Origin: Streptomyces pyxinae
GTDB taxonomy: Bacteria; Actinomycetota; Actinomycetes; Streptomycetales; Streptomycetaceae
Length of the DNA: 64,000 bases
Assembly (NCBI RefSeq): GCF_024756275.1
Contig: NZ_JANUGQ010000005.1
Location: 124,001-188,000, forward strand
Direction of reading: 5' to 3'
In this document: in pieces, positions 51,435 to 60,304 of the stretch
Layout: each line of letters opens with the position of its first letter
How positions within the stretch are numbered: position 1 is the stretch's first letter
Position numbers and translations under genes: made by a program
Notes under the pieces: model-generated
Told to the model about the DNA's origin: nothing
The model's input: the letters and a program-made list of their open reading frames with translations, nothing else
Databases searched by the model: none

Positions 51435-51586
51435 TTCAGGCCGGTATCCGGTTGCCAGGTGCTTTCCCCTGCCCTGTCGATTCGTCATCCGCTCGCGCGC
51501 TGCCGGCGAGTGACGTGCCCCGTCCGTGAGCCGCCGTTCCCCCCGAGCCGCCGCACCGCGTCCGGCCGATCCGAGGAGGCCGATCC

Positions 51587-52870
51587 ATGCCCGCATCTCT
51601 CAGGCGCCCCCGCGCCGTGACGGTCCTTGCCCTGTCCGTCACCGGGGCGCTCGGTCTCGTCGGCGCGCTCACCCCGCCCGTCGCCCGGGCCGCCTCCGAA
51701 ACCCCGGCGGTCGCGCCGGAACGAGGACCCGCGACCGCCGTGTCCCCGCCGAGCGACGACTTCTACGTACCGCCCGGTCCGCTGCCCGCCGGCCGGCCCG
51801 GTGACGTCATCCGCTCCCGCAAGGTCGATCTGCCGCAGCCCACTCCGAACCGGCTCGCCGACACCTGGCAGGTGATGTACCTGTCGACGGACGCCCTCGG
51901 CCGTCCCGACGCGGTGACCGGCACCGTCCTCGTCCCCCGGGGCGCGGACCCCGCGACCCTCCCCGTCATCGGCTGGGCGCCCGGCACCCAGGGCCCGGCC
52001 TTCCGCTGCACCGCCTCCCGCATGATCGCCAGGGGCGCGCTGTACGAGCAGTGGGTCGTCAACTCCATGCTCGCCTCGGGCTACGCGGTCGCCATCACCG
52101 ACTACGAGGGCTACCGGCCGGACCCGGAAACCACCTATGTCGTCGGCAAGTCCATGGGGCCCGCGCTCATCGACGCCGTACGGGCCGCGCAGCGGCTGCC
52201 CGCGACCGGTCTGTCCCCGGCCGCCAAGGTGGTCTTCCGCGGCTACTCGCAGGGCGGCGGCGCCGCCCTGTGGGCGGGGGAGACCCAACCCGGCTACGCG
52301 CCCGAGCTGAACGTCAAGGGTGTCGTCGCCGGCGGTGTCCCCGCCAGCCTCGTCGATGTGGCGCTGCCCCTCAACGGCGGCCCCGGCTCGGGCTTCCTGC
52401 TCGACGCCCTCATCGGTCTCGACCACGCCTACCCCGAGTTGAGGCTCGACGACGCCCTCAACGACGCGGGACGCGCCGCCGTGGCGGACCTGGAGAAGGA
52501 CGCCTGTGCCCTGGACCTCCTCACCACGTACGCCAACAAGTCGCTGTCCGACCTCACCACGCGCAGCCCGCTGGCCGACCCGGCGTGGCAGAAGCGGTAC
52601 ACCGAGAACACCCTGGGCGGCTCGACCCAGCTCAAGGTGCCGGTCTACCTGTACCACGCCACCCGGGACAGCCTGGTCGACGCCGGCCAGGCCGGCCGGC
52701 TGCGCGGCAGTCTGTGCCGGCTCGGCGCCGAGGTGACCTGGAAGGCGTACGACACCGATGCCCTCGCCCCGGTCAAGAACCACCTGTGGCCCATCCAGGC
52801 CGGCAACGCCGAGGCGGCGGCCTTCGTCGCCGATCGCCTCGCGGACAAGCCGGCCACCTCGAACTGCTGA
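51587..52870 (+). CDS. secreted LIP-family lipase/esterase
   Basis: The 427-residue exported protein has a signal ending ARA near residue 35. It is an alpha/beta hydrolase of the secretory lipase (LIP) family: VIGWAPGTQGPAFRC forms the oxyanion side, VVFRGYSQGGGAALWAGE supplies the nucleophilic Ser in GYSQG, VPVYLYHATRDSLVDAG carries the Asp and KNHLWPIQ the His. Two Cys pairs are plausible disulfides. It should cleave lipid esters outside the cell. The ribosome site GAGGAGG lies well placed. It may share a promoter motif with the neighbouring DUF6801 genes, so it could supply free lipid to the Mce transporter. Confidence 0.9.
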   Translation: MPASLRRPRAVTVLALSVTGALGLVGALTPPVARAASETPAVAPERGPATAVSPPSDDFYVPPGPLPAGRPGDVIRSRKVDLPQPTPNRLADTWQVMYLSTDALGRPDAVTGTVLVPRGADPATLPVIGWAPGTQGPAFRCTASRMIARGALYEQWVVNSMLASGYAVAITDYEGYRPDPETTYVVGKSMGPALIDAVRAAQRLPATGLSPAAKVVFRGYSQGGGAALWAGETQPGYAPELNVKGVVAGGVPASLVDVALPLNGGPGSGFLLDALIGLDHAYPELRLDDALNDAGRAAVADLEKDACALDLLTTYANKSLSDLTTRSPLADPAWQKRYTENTLGGSTQLKVPVYLYHATRDSLVDAGQAGRLRGSLCRLGAEVTWKAYDTDALAPVKNHLWPIQAGNAEAAAFVADRLADKPATSNC

Positions 52871-52886
52871 CCGGGCCGCCGCCCGG
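52871..52886 (+). terminator. possible short hairpin after the lipase gene
   Basis: CCGGGC-CGCC-GCCCGG begins directly after the stop codon. The stem is only six bases, so it is a weak candidate, and the PKS gene 112 bases on may be read through. Confidence 0.35.
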
Positions 52887-52998
52887 CCGACTCCGCTCCC
52901 TCCCCCCACGTGTTCCAGCCCTCCGGTACGCCCCCCACGTCCCGTACTCCGGGCTGCCGAGCAGACCCGGCCTTGTGCCCCGTCGGATTCGAGGTGTC

Positions 52999-55900
52999 AT
53001 GACCCGCGTAGTGTCGAGTGAACTCGTCATCGGAATCACTCCGTTCGGCCTGCCCGACGCCGGACTCGCCGCCAGTGTCAGCCGCTGCGGCGGGCTCGGT
53101 GTGCTCGACCTCGGTGCCGGCGACCGGACGGCCCGCGCGGCCCTGGCGCGGCTGCGGGAGCTGGCGGCCGAAGGCACGTACGGCATCCGGGTCGGGCCGC
53201 ACTGCGCGCTCCGGCCTGACGAACTGGACGGCCGCATGCCCGCCGTGGTGGTGCTGGCCGCCGGATCGCCCTGGCAGCCCTCCCAACTGCCCGAACACTG
53301 CATGGTGCTGGCGGAGGTGGGCCACCCGGACGAGGCGCTGCGGCTCGCCGCCGACGGCGCGGACGGCTTCCTCGCACGGGGTGGCGAGTGCGGGGGCCGG
53401 GCCGGCGGGACGAGCACCTTCGTGCTGCTCCAGGCGCTCCTGGCCGATGCCGATCTGGCCGAGTGCCCGGTCTGGGCCTGGGGCGGCATCGGTCCGCGCA
53501 CGGCCGCCGCCGCGGTGGCCGGGGGAGCGGCCGGCGTGGTGCTCGACATCCAACTGGCCCTGCTGGCCGAGTCCCGGCTGCCCGAGGAGACGGCGGCCGT
53601 GCTGCGGACGGTGGACGGCTCCGAGACCGCCGTCGTCGACGGCATACGGTCCCTGCGGCCCGGCCGCCCCGGCGCGGGACTGCCGGCCGGGCAGGACGCC
53701 TTCCTCGCCGCCCGGTTCGCGGAGGAGTACGGGACCGTGCCCCGCGCCGTCGCTGCCGTCCGCGACGCCGCGCTCCGCGGTGCCGGCGACGCCCGCGCAC
53801 TGGCGCCCGGCTCCCCGATGAGCCAGGCCCTCGGCACCCGACTGCCCCTGGCCCAGGGGCCGATGACCCGGGTCAGCGACCAGCCCGCGTTCGCGGCGGC
53901 CGTCGCCCGCGACGGAGCCCTGCCCTTCCTCGCCCTCGCCCTCCTGGACGGTGACGCGACCGCCGAACTCCTCGGCCGGACCGGCGCCGCGCTCGACGGC
54001 CGGCCCTGGGGCGTGGGCATTCTCGGGTTCGCCGACAGCGCGCTGCGCGCCGCCCAGCTCGCCGCCGTCCGCGCCGCGCGCCCCACCCACGCCGTCGTCG
54101 CGGGCGGCAGGCCCGGCCAGGCCGCCGAGCTGGAGGCGGCCGGCATCAGCACCTTTCTGCATGTGCCGTCACCGGCCCTGCTGCGCCAGTACATCGACGC
54201 GGGCGCGCGCAAGTTCGTCTTCGAGGGCGCCGAATGCGGAGGCCACATCGGCCCGCGCAACAGCTTCCCGCTGTGGGAGGCCCAGCTGGCCGTCCTCGAA
54301 CAGCGCCCCGAGGCACCGGAGTTCCAGGTCCTGCTGGCCGGCGGCATCCACGACGAGCGCTCCGCCGCCATGGCCGCCGCGCTCGCCGCCCCGCTGGCCG
54401 GGCGCGGAGCCGCCGTCGGCCTGCTCATGGGCACCGCGTACCTCACCACCGCGGAGGCCGTCTCCTGCGGCGCCGTGGGCGAGAGCTTCCAGCGGCAGAT
54501 CCTTGACGCGACCGGCACCGTCCTGCTGGAGAGCGCTCCCGGCCATGTCACCCGGTGCGTCCCCAGCCCCTACACGGACGAGTACGCGGCGGTGCGCGCC
54601 CGGCTGGCCGCCGACGGCGTCCCCGACCGGGAGGCGTGGGACCGCCTCGAACGCCTCAACCTGGGGCGGCTGCGCATCGCCAGCAAGGGCCTGGAACGGC
54701 AGGACGGCCGGCTGCGGCCCGTCGACGACCGGCGCCGGCGCGAAGCCGGGATGTTCATGGCGGGCGAGGTGGCCGCGCTGCGCACCCGGACCACCACCGT
54801 CGCCGACCTGCACCGCGCGGTCACCGAGGGGGCGACCGCGCACGCCCGCCGCCGCGCCGCCGAACTCCGGGTACCACGGGAGACTCCGGCCGGAGAAGCA
54901 GCACGCCCCGCCGCGCCGCTCGACATCGCCGTCGTCGGCATGGCCTGCGTGTTCCCCCAGGCGCCCGACCTCGGCACCTACTGGTCCCATGTGGTCACCG
55001 GGTACGACGCCGTCACCGAGGTTCCCGCCGAACGGTGGGACCCGGCCACCTACCACGACCCGTCCGGCGAGCGCCCGGACACCACCCCGTCCCGCTGGGG
55101 CGGCTTCCTGCCCCGGATACCCTTCGACCCGCTGGCCTACGGCATCCCGCCCGCCTCGCTCGCCGCCATCGAACCCGTACAGCTCCTCGCCCTGGAGACG
55201 GCGGCCCGCGCCCTGGCCGACGCCGGGTACGACAGGCGGGACTTCCCGCGCGAGCGCACCGGGGTCGTCTTCGGCGCCGAGTCCGGCAGCGACCTGGCCC
55301 ACGCCACCACGCTGCGCGCCGTCCTGCCCTCGTACCTGGAGACCGTACCGGCCGCCCTGGAGGAGCAACTGCCCCGGCTCACCGAGGACTCCTTCCCCGG
55401 CATGCTCGCCAACGTCATCTCCGGGCGCGTCGCCAACCGTCTCGACCTCGGCGGCGCCAACTACACCGTGGACGCGGCCTGCGCCTCCTCACTCGCGGCG
55501 CTCGACGCGGCGTGCAAGGAGCTGGCCTCCGGGTCCGCCGACATGATGCTGTGCGGCGGGGCCGACCTGCACAACGACATCAACGACTATCTGCTCTTCT
55601 CGTCGGTGCGGGCGCTCTCCCCGACGGGCCGGTCCCGCTCCTTCGACGCGGACGCCGACGGCACCGTGCTCGGGGAGGGCGTCGCCTGTGTCGTGCTCAA
55701 GCGCCTCGCGGACGCCGAGCGCGACGGCGACCGGATCTACGGCGTCGTCAAGGGCGTCGGCAGCGCCAGCGACGGCCGCTCCCTGGGCCTGACCGCCCCC
55801 AGGGCCGAGGGCCAGCGCTCCGCCCTGGACCGTGCCTACGCGTCGGCCGGGATCTCCCCGGCCGAGGTCGGTCTGGTGGAGGCGCACGGCACCGGCACGG

Positions 55901-58900
55901 TCGTCGGAGACCGCACCGAACTGGGCGTGCTCACCGCTCTGTTCACCGAGTCGGGCGCGGAACCGGGACGCTGCACCCTGGGGTCGGTGAAGTCGCAGAT
56001 CGGCCACACCAAGTGCGCCGCGGGCCTGGCCGGGCTGATCAAGGCGGTGATGGCCCTGCACACGGGCGTCCTCCCGCCGACCCTGCACCTGCGCACCCCC
56101 AACCCGGTGTGGGACGAGGGGACGAGCCCGTTCGTGTTCCGCTCCGAGTCCTGCCCGTGGCCCGTGCCGACGGGGCGGCGGGTCGCGGGTGTCAGCGCGT
56201 TCGGCTTCGGCGGCACCAACTTCCACGTGGTGCTCAGCGGTTATGAGAACGGCGCGCCCCCGGAGCACGGTCTGCCCGTCTGGCCCGCCGAACTGCTCAC
56301 CTTCCGCGGCGAGGACCACGAGGCCGCCCGCCGGGAGATACGGCGGCTGTTCGAGGAGCTGGAGGCGGACATCGGGGCGAGCCTGCGGGACATCGCCCGG
56401 AAGACGTGGCGGCGGACCGAGAACCGCCACGGGCCCGTCCGGATCGCCGTGGTGGCGACAGACGCCGACGAGCTCCCCGGACAGCTCAAACGAGCTTTGG
56501 AAGGCGTACCCGCCCCCGCCGAGGGCGTCTTCGTCGCGGCGCCGGACACGGCGGGGCAGGGCGGAGTGTCGCGGGACGCGGCGGAGCCGGACCCGGTATC
56601 ACGGGGAACGGCATCGCGGGACGCGGCGGACCGGGAGGCCGAGGGACGGGACCCGGCAGGAGGGGACGCGGCGGATCGGGAGGCCGAGGGGCGGGACCCG
56701 GCAGGGCCGGACGCGGCGCATCGGGAGGCCGAGGGGCGGGACCCGGCAGGGCCGGACGCGGCGGACCGGGAGGCCGAGGGACGGGACCCGGCAGGAGGGA
56801 ACGCGGCGGGGGCACGGGGGCCCGGGGCGGCTGGCCCCGGCAAGGTCGCCTTTCTCTTCCCCGGCCAGGGCAGCCAGCGCCCCGGCATGCTCGCCCCCCT
56901 GATGACGGCCTTCCCGGCCGAACGCGGCCTCCTCCTGGCGGGGCACGCATACGCCGACGCGCTGTACCCACCCGCCGCGTTCGACCCGGCCGGTGCCGCC
57001 CGGCAGCGCGCCACGCTCACCGACACCCGGATCGCGCAGCCCGCGCTTGGCATCGCCGCGCTGACGGCGCACCAGCTGCTGGAACGGTGCGGCGTACGGC
57101 CCGACATGGCCGCCGGCCACTCGTACGGCGAGCTGGTGGCGTTCGCCGCCGCGGGGACCCTGGACGCCCGCACCCTGCTCGACCTCAGCGCCGAGCGGGC
57201 CGCCTCGATCCTGGTCGTGACGGGAGACGACCCCGGCACCATGGCCGCCGTCGCCGCCGCCCCCGACGAGGTGGCGGCGGTACTGGCGGCGGCCGGCCTG
57301 GACGGCGACGTGGTCGTCGCCAACCGCAACGCGCCCCGCCAGTCGGTGATCTCGGGCCCCCGTGCCCTGGTCGCACGGGCGGTCGGGCACCTGGCCGACG
57401 CCGGCCACCCGGCCAGGAACCTCCCGGTGGCATGCGCCTTCCACAGCCCCGTCGTCGCGGACGCCGCCCCGCGCTTCGCGGAGGTGCTCGCCCGACACCG
57501 GCTCCGAGCACCCGAGTTCGACGTCTGGAGCAACCGCACCGCGACCGTCCACGCCCCGGACCCGGATGCCGTGCGCACCGAACTCGCCGCGCAACTCGCC
57601 GCCCCGGTGCGGTTCAGCGAGGAGATCGAGGCGATGTACGAGGCGGGCGCGCGGATCTTCGTGGAGGCCGGCCCCGGCTCGGTGCTCACCACCCTGGTCG
57701 GCCGGATTCTCGGCGACCGCCCGCATCTGGCGGTCGCCTGCGAGCCCCGCCCGGACGCCGGGCTGCGCGGCTTTCTGGAGACCCTGGCCAGGCTCGCCGT
57801 CGCGGGCGTCCCCGTACGCGTGGGACGGCTCTTCGAGGGCCGGGTGCCCGACGCCCCGAACACCCCGGCGGGGACGAGCGGTTCGGGCGTCCGGCCGGCC
57901 GGGCCCGGCTGGCTGGTCGACGGCCGCCAGGTGCGGACCGCGGCCGGCGCCCCGCTCCCCGGCGGCCTCGCCCCCGCCCGACGCATCAGCCTGGAGGCCC
58001 CCACCGTGACACCCGACCCGACGAGCCAGGACCCCGGCACGGCGGCCGGCCGCGCCGACGCACTGATCTCCGACTTCCTCAGGACCACCCGCGAACTGGT
58101 CGCCGCCCAGCGCGACGTCCTGCTCACCTACCTCGGCGGCGGGGTGAGCGGGCGACTCCCCGCCCCGCCGCCGAGCCCAGCCGCGCGTCCGGTCCCGGCC
58201 GTCGTCGCGCCGCCCCTGCCCCGGGCTCCCGAACCCGGGTCCGCCGAACCCGTACCGGAGCCCCCGGCGGGCGACCTCACGGCGGCCTCACCCGCTTCGG
58301 GGCCCCGGCCGGCGGCCCCCGATGTGCGGGGCACCGTCCTGGCCGTCATCAGCGAACGCACCGGCTATCCCGTCGACATGATCGGGGACGACCTGGAGCT
58401 GGAGGCCGACCTCGGCATCGACTCCATCAAGCGCACGGAGATAGCCGGTGAGCTGGCGCGCCGGCTGGCCGCCGGGCGCGCGGCGGACGACGACTGGACG
58501 GAGGAGCTCTCCCGGGCCCGTACGGTCGCCGCCATCACCGCCTGGCTCACCGGCGACCAGGGCGCGGAGCGCGCCGAGGGGGCCGCCGGAGTCCGTACCG
58601 GCTCCTCGCCGGTGTACGGCTCCGGCCCGGACCGCACGGAGGAGACCACCGGCGCCGCCACGGCCGCCGCTCCCGCCGCCGGCTCCGCCTCGGCCGCCGG
58701 CTCCGCCGGGGCCGCCGCTCCCGCCCTCGCCCCGACCGTCGCCGCTCCCGCCCTCGCCCCGACCGCTCCCGCTCCCGCTCTCGCCACCGCCCCGCCCGCC
58801 ACGGCCGCCGTACCCGAGCCCGCGCCGGCGGACGACGGCGACCAGGTCCTCGCGGTCGCCCCCCGCCGCTTCGTCCTGCGCGAGCGGCCCCTGGAGGCGG

Positions 58901-60303
58901 CGCGGCGGCCCGCGCCCGGTGCCCTGCGCGGCACCCGGTTCGCGCTGCTCGGCGCGCACGAGGTGGGCGCGCTGCTCGCCGACCGGCTGATCGAGGCGGG
59001 GGCCGAGGCGGTGATCTTCGACCCCGCACGACGGCTCAGGCCCGGCGACGGCCCGTTCCACGGTGTGGTCCACCTCGGCGCGATGGCCCCCGACGCGGCA
59101 CCGGTGCTGCCGGGCGCGTTCGAGGTCCTGCGGGCGGCCCTCGACCTCGCTCCCGCGCGGCTGCTGTGCGCGAAACGCACCCCCGGTGACGACGAGGACC
59201 CCGGGGCGGGGCTGCGCGGACTGTTCCGGTCCATCGCCCGTGAGTACCCCCGTCTCGACGCCCGGGTCGTCGAACTCGACCCGTCGGTACCGGTGGCGGA
59301 GCAGGCCGACGCGCTGCTGGAGGAGGCGTGCGCGGGCGACCGCGTACCCGTCGTACTGCGCGGCCGGGCCGGGCGGCACGGGCTGGAGCTGGCCGAGACC
59401 GCCGCCGACAGCGGTACCCGGGCGGCGGACGGCACCGTCGGCGCCGACGACCTGGGGCTCGACCAGGACGCCGTGGTCGTTCTGGCGGGCGGCGCCCGTG
59501 GCATCACCGCCGACATCGCGACGGCGCTCGCGGCCACCACCCGGTGCCGTATCGAACTGCTGGGCCGCACGCAGCCGTTCACCGGCCCCGAGCCCTCGGG
59601 CCTCGCGGCGGCCACGGGCCTCACCGCGCTGCGCGCCGCCCTCGCCACCCGTGGCACTCCGCTGGCGCGGGTCGACGCCGAGGCACGGGCCGTCCTGGCG
59701 GCCCGGGAAGTGCGGCAGACCGTGGCCGAGTTGACGCGGCTGGGCAGCCGGGTCGGCTACCGGTCCCTCGATCTGCGCGACTCCACCGCCGTCAACCGGG
59801 CGGTCAAGGAGATCCAGATCGAGCACGGCAGGATCGACGCCGTGTTCTGCGCGGCCGGGGTCATCGAGGACCGGCTGATCGCCGACAAGGACGCCGCGTC
59901 CTTCCGCCGGGTGTACGACACCAAGGTGGACGGCGCCCGTTCACTGCTCGACGCCGTCGCCCAACTGCCGGCCGCTCCGCGCCTCGCCGTCCTCTTCGGC
60001 AGCATCGCCGCCGTGCTCGGCAACCGCGGCCAGAGCGACTACGCCGCCGCCAACGACGCCCTCGCCGCCCTGGGGGAGCGGTGGGCGCGGGTCACCGGGC
60101 AGCGCGCGCTCACGGTCCACTGGGGCCCCTGGGCGCCGGCGGGAACACACCACGGGATGGTCACCCCGGAACTCGCCCGGGACTACGCCCGGCGCGGCAT
60201 CGCCCTCATCGACCGGGAGAGCGGCGCGCTGGCGCTGCTCCGGGAGATCGCCCGCGGCGGGCGCGGCGCCTCGACCGTCGTCCACACCGCGTCGGGCTGG
60301 TGA
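52999..60303 (+). CDS. PUFA-synthase-like type I PKS: NMO-like x2, KS, AT, ACP, KR
   Basis: The 2434-residue megasynthase starts at ATG 52999 (GAGGTG upstream). Residues about 1-260 and 275-590 are two nitronate-monooxygenase-like barrels, the second better preserved (GAECGGHIGPR, GLLMGTAYLT), resembling the PfaD enoyl reductase. The ketosynthase spans about 641-1075 with Cys828 (DAACASS), His963 and His1003. A charged 15-residue repeat links it to the acyltransferase (about 1285-1570; Ser1375 in GHSYGE, His1482 in CAFHSP, suggesting malonyl-CoA). One acyl carrier domain has Ser1809 in LGIDSIKR. The ketoreductase has GGARGIT and Ser2335/Tyr2348. No thioesterase is present. S. coelicolor is reported to carry a similar PUFA-like PKS locus. 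Product unknown. Confidence 0.92.
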   Translation: MTRVVSSELVIGITPFGLPDAGLAASVSRCGGLGVLDLGAGDRTARAALARLRELAAEGTYGIRVGPHCALRPDELDGRMPAVVVLAAGSPWQPSQLPEHCMVLAEVGHPDEALRLAADGADGFLARGGECGGRAGGTSTFVLLQALLADADLAECPVWAWGGIGPRTAAAAVAGGAAGVVLDIQLALLAESRLPEETAAVLRTVDGSETAVVDGIRSLRPGRPGAGLPAGQDAFLAARFAEEYGTVPRAVAAVRDAALRGAGDARALAPGSPMSQALGTRLPLAQGPMTRVSDQPAFAAAVARDGALPFLALALLDGDATAELLGRTGAALDGRPWGVGILGFADSALRAAQLAAVRAARPTHAVVAGGRPGQAAELEAAGISTFLHVPSPALLRQYIDAGARKFVFEGAECGGHIGPRNSFPLWEAQLAVLEQRPEAPEFQVLLAGGIHDERSAAMAAALAAPLAGRGAAVGLLMGTAYLTTAEAVSCGAVGESFQRQILDATGTVLLESAPGHVTRCVPSPYTDEYAAVRARLAADGVPDREAWDRLERLNLGRLRIASKGLERQDGRLRPVDDRRRREAGMFMAGEVAALRTRTTTVADLHRAVTEGATAHARRRAAELRVPRETPAGEAARPAAPLDIAVVGMACVFPQAPDLGTYWSHVVTGYDAVTEVPAERWDPATYHDPSGERPDTTPSRWGGFLPRIPFDPLAYGIPPASLAAIEPVQLLALETAARALADAGYDRRDFPRERTGVVFGAESGSDLAHATTLRAVLPSYLETVPAALEEQLPRLTEDSFPGMLANVISGRVANRLDLGGANYTVDAACASSLAALDAACKELASGSADMMLCGGADLHNDINDYLLFSSVRALSPTGRSRSFDADADGTVLGEGVACVVLKRLADAERDGDRIYGVVKGVGSASDGRSLGLTAPRAEGQRSALDRAYASAGISPAEVGLVEAHGTGTVVGDRTELGVLTALFTESGAEPGRCTLGSVKSQIGHTKCAAGLAGLIKAVMALHTGVLPPTLHLRTPNPVWDEGTSPFVFRSESCPWPVPTGRRVAGVSAFGFGGTNFHVVLSGYENGAPPEHGLPVWPAELLTFRGEDHEAARREIRRLFEELEADIGASLRDIARKTWRRTENRHGPVRIAVVATDADELPGQLKRALEGVPAPAEGVFVAAPDTAGQGGVSRDAAEPDPVSRGTASRDAADREAEGRDPAGGDAADREAEGRDPAGPDAAHREAEGRDPAGPDAADREAEGRDPAGGNAAGARGPGAAGPGKVAFLFPGQGSQRPGMLAPLMTAFPAERGLLLAGHAYADALYPPAAFDPAGAARQRATLTDTRIAQPALGIAALTAHQLLERCGVRPDMAAGHSYGELVAFAAAGTLDARTLLDLSAERAASILVVTGDDPGTMAAVAAAPDEVAAVLAAAGLDGDVVVANRNAPRQSVISGPRALVARAVGHLADAGHPARNLPVACAFHSPVVADAAPRFAEVLARHRLRAPEFDVWSNRTATVHAPDPDAVRTELAAQLAAPVRFSEEIEAMYEAGARIFVEAGPGSVLTTLVGRILGDRPHLAVACEPRPDAGLRGFLETLARLAVAGVPVRVGRLFEGRVPDAPNTPAGTSGSGVRPAGPGWLVDGRQVRTAAGAPLPGGLAPARRISLEAPTVTPDPTSQDPGTAAGRADALISDFLRTTRELVAAQRDVLLTYLGGGVSGRLPAPPPSPAARPVPAVVAPPLPRAPEPGSAEPVPEPPAGDLTAASPASGPRPAAPDVRGTVLAVISERTGYPVDMIGDDLELEADLGIDSIKRTEIAGELARRLAAGRAADDDWTEELSRARTVAAITAWLTGDQGAERAEGAAGVRTGSSPVYGSGPDRTEETTGAATAAAPAAGSASAAGSAGAAAPALAPTVAAPALAPTAPAPALATAPPATAAVPEPAPADDGDQVLAVAPRRFVLRERPLEAARRPAPGALRGTRFALLGAHEVGALLADRLIEAGAEAVIFDPARRLRPGDGPFHGVVHLGAMAPDAAPVLPGAFEVLRAALDLAPARLLCAKRTPGDDEDPGAGLRGLFRSIAREYPRLDARVVELDPSVPVAEQADALLEEACAGDRVPVVLRGRAGRHGLELAETAADSGTRAADGTVGADDLGLDQDAVVVLAGGARGITADIATALAATTRCRIELLGRTQPFTGPEPSGLAAATGLTALRAALATRGTPLARVDAEARAVLAAREVRQTVAELTRLGSRVGYRSLDLRDSTAVNRAVKEIQIEHGRIDAVFCAAGVIEDRLIADKDAASFRRVYDTKVDGARSLLDAVAQLPAAPRLAVLFGSIAAVLGNRGQSDYAAANDALAALGERWARVTGQRALTVHWGPWAPAGTHHGMVTPELARDYARRGIALIDRESGALALLREIARGGRGASTVVHTASGW
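56622..56805 (+). repeat. 45-bp coding tandem repeat in the PKS linker
   Basis: Four copies of a 45-base unit encode DAADREAEGRDPAGG or close variants between the KS and AT domains. The encoded linker is highly charged and likely a flexible or helical spacer. Confidence 0.88.
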
Positions 60304-60304
60304 G

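Larger units (their letters stand above)
51069..51586. other. 518-bp divergent regulatory region (DUF6801-WxL / lipase)
   Basis: Two strong divergent promoters, described separately, lie in this gap. Between them (51220-51400) the DNA is relatively AT-rich and shows no gene or clear repeat. Confidence 0.6.

Noticed and set aside
52051-52998. Upstream extension of the large PKS frame through the lipase gene
   Set aside because: This stretch is the lipase gene in another frame; lipase catalytic motifs and a signal peptide are intact there.
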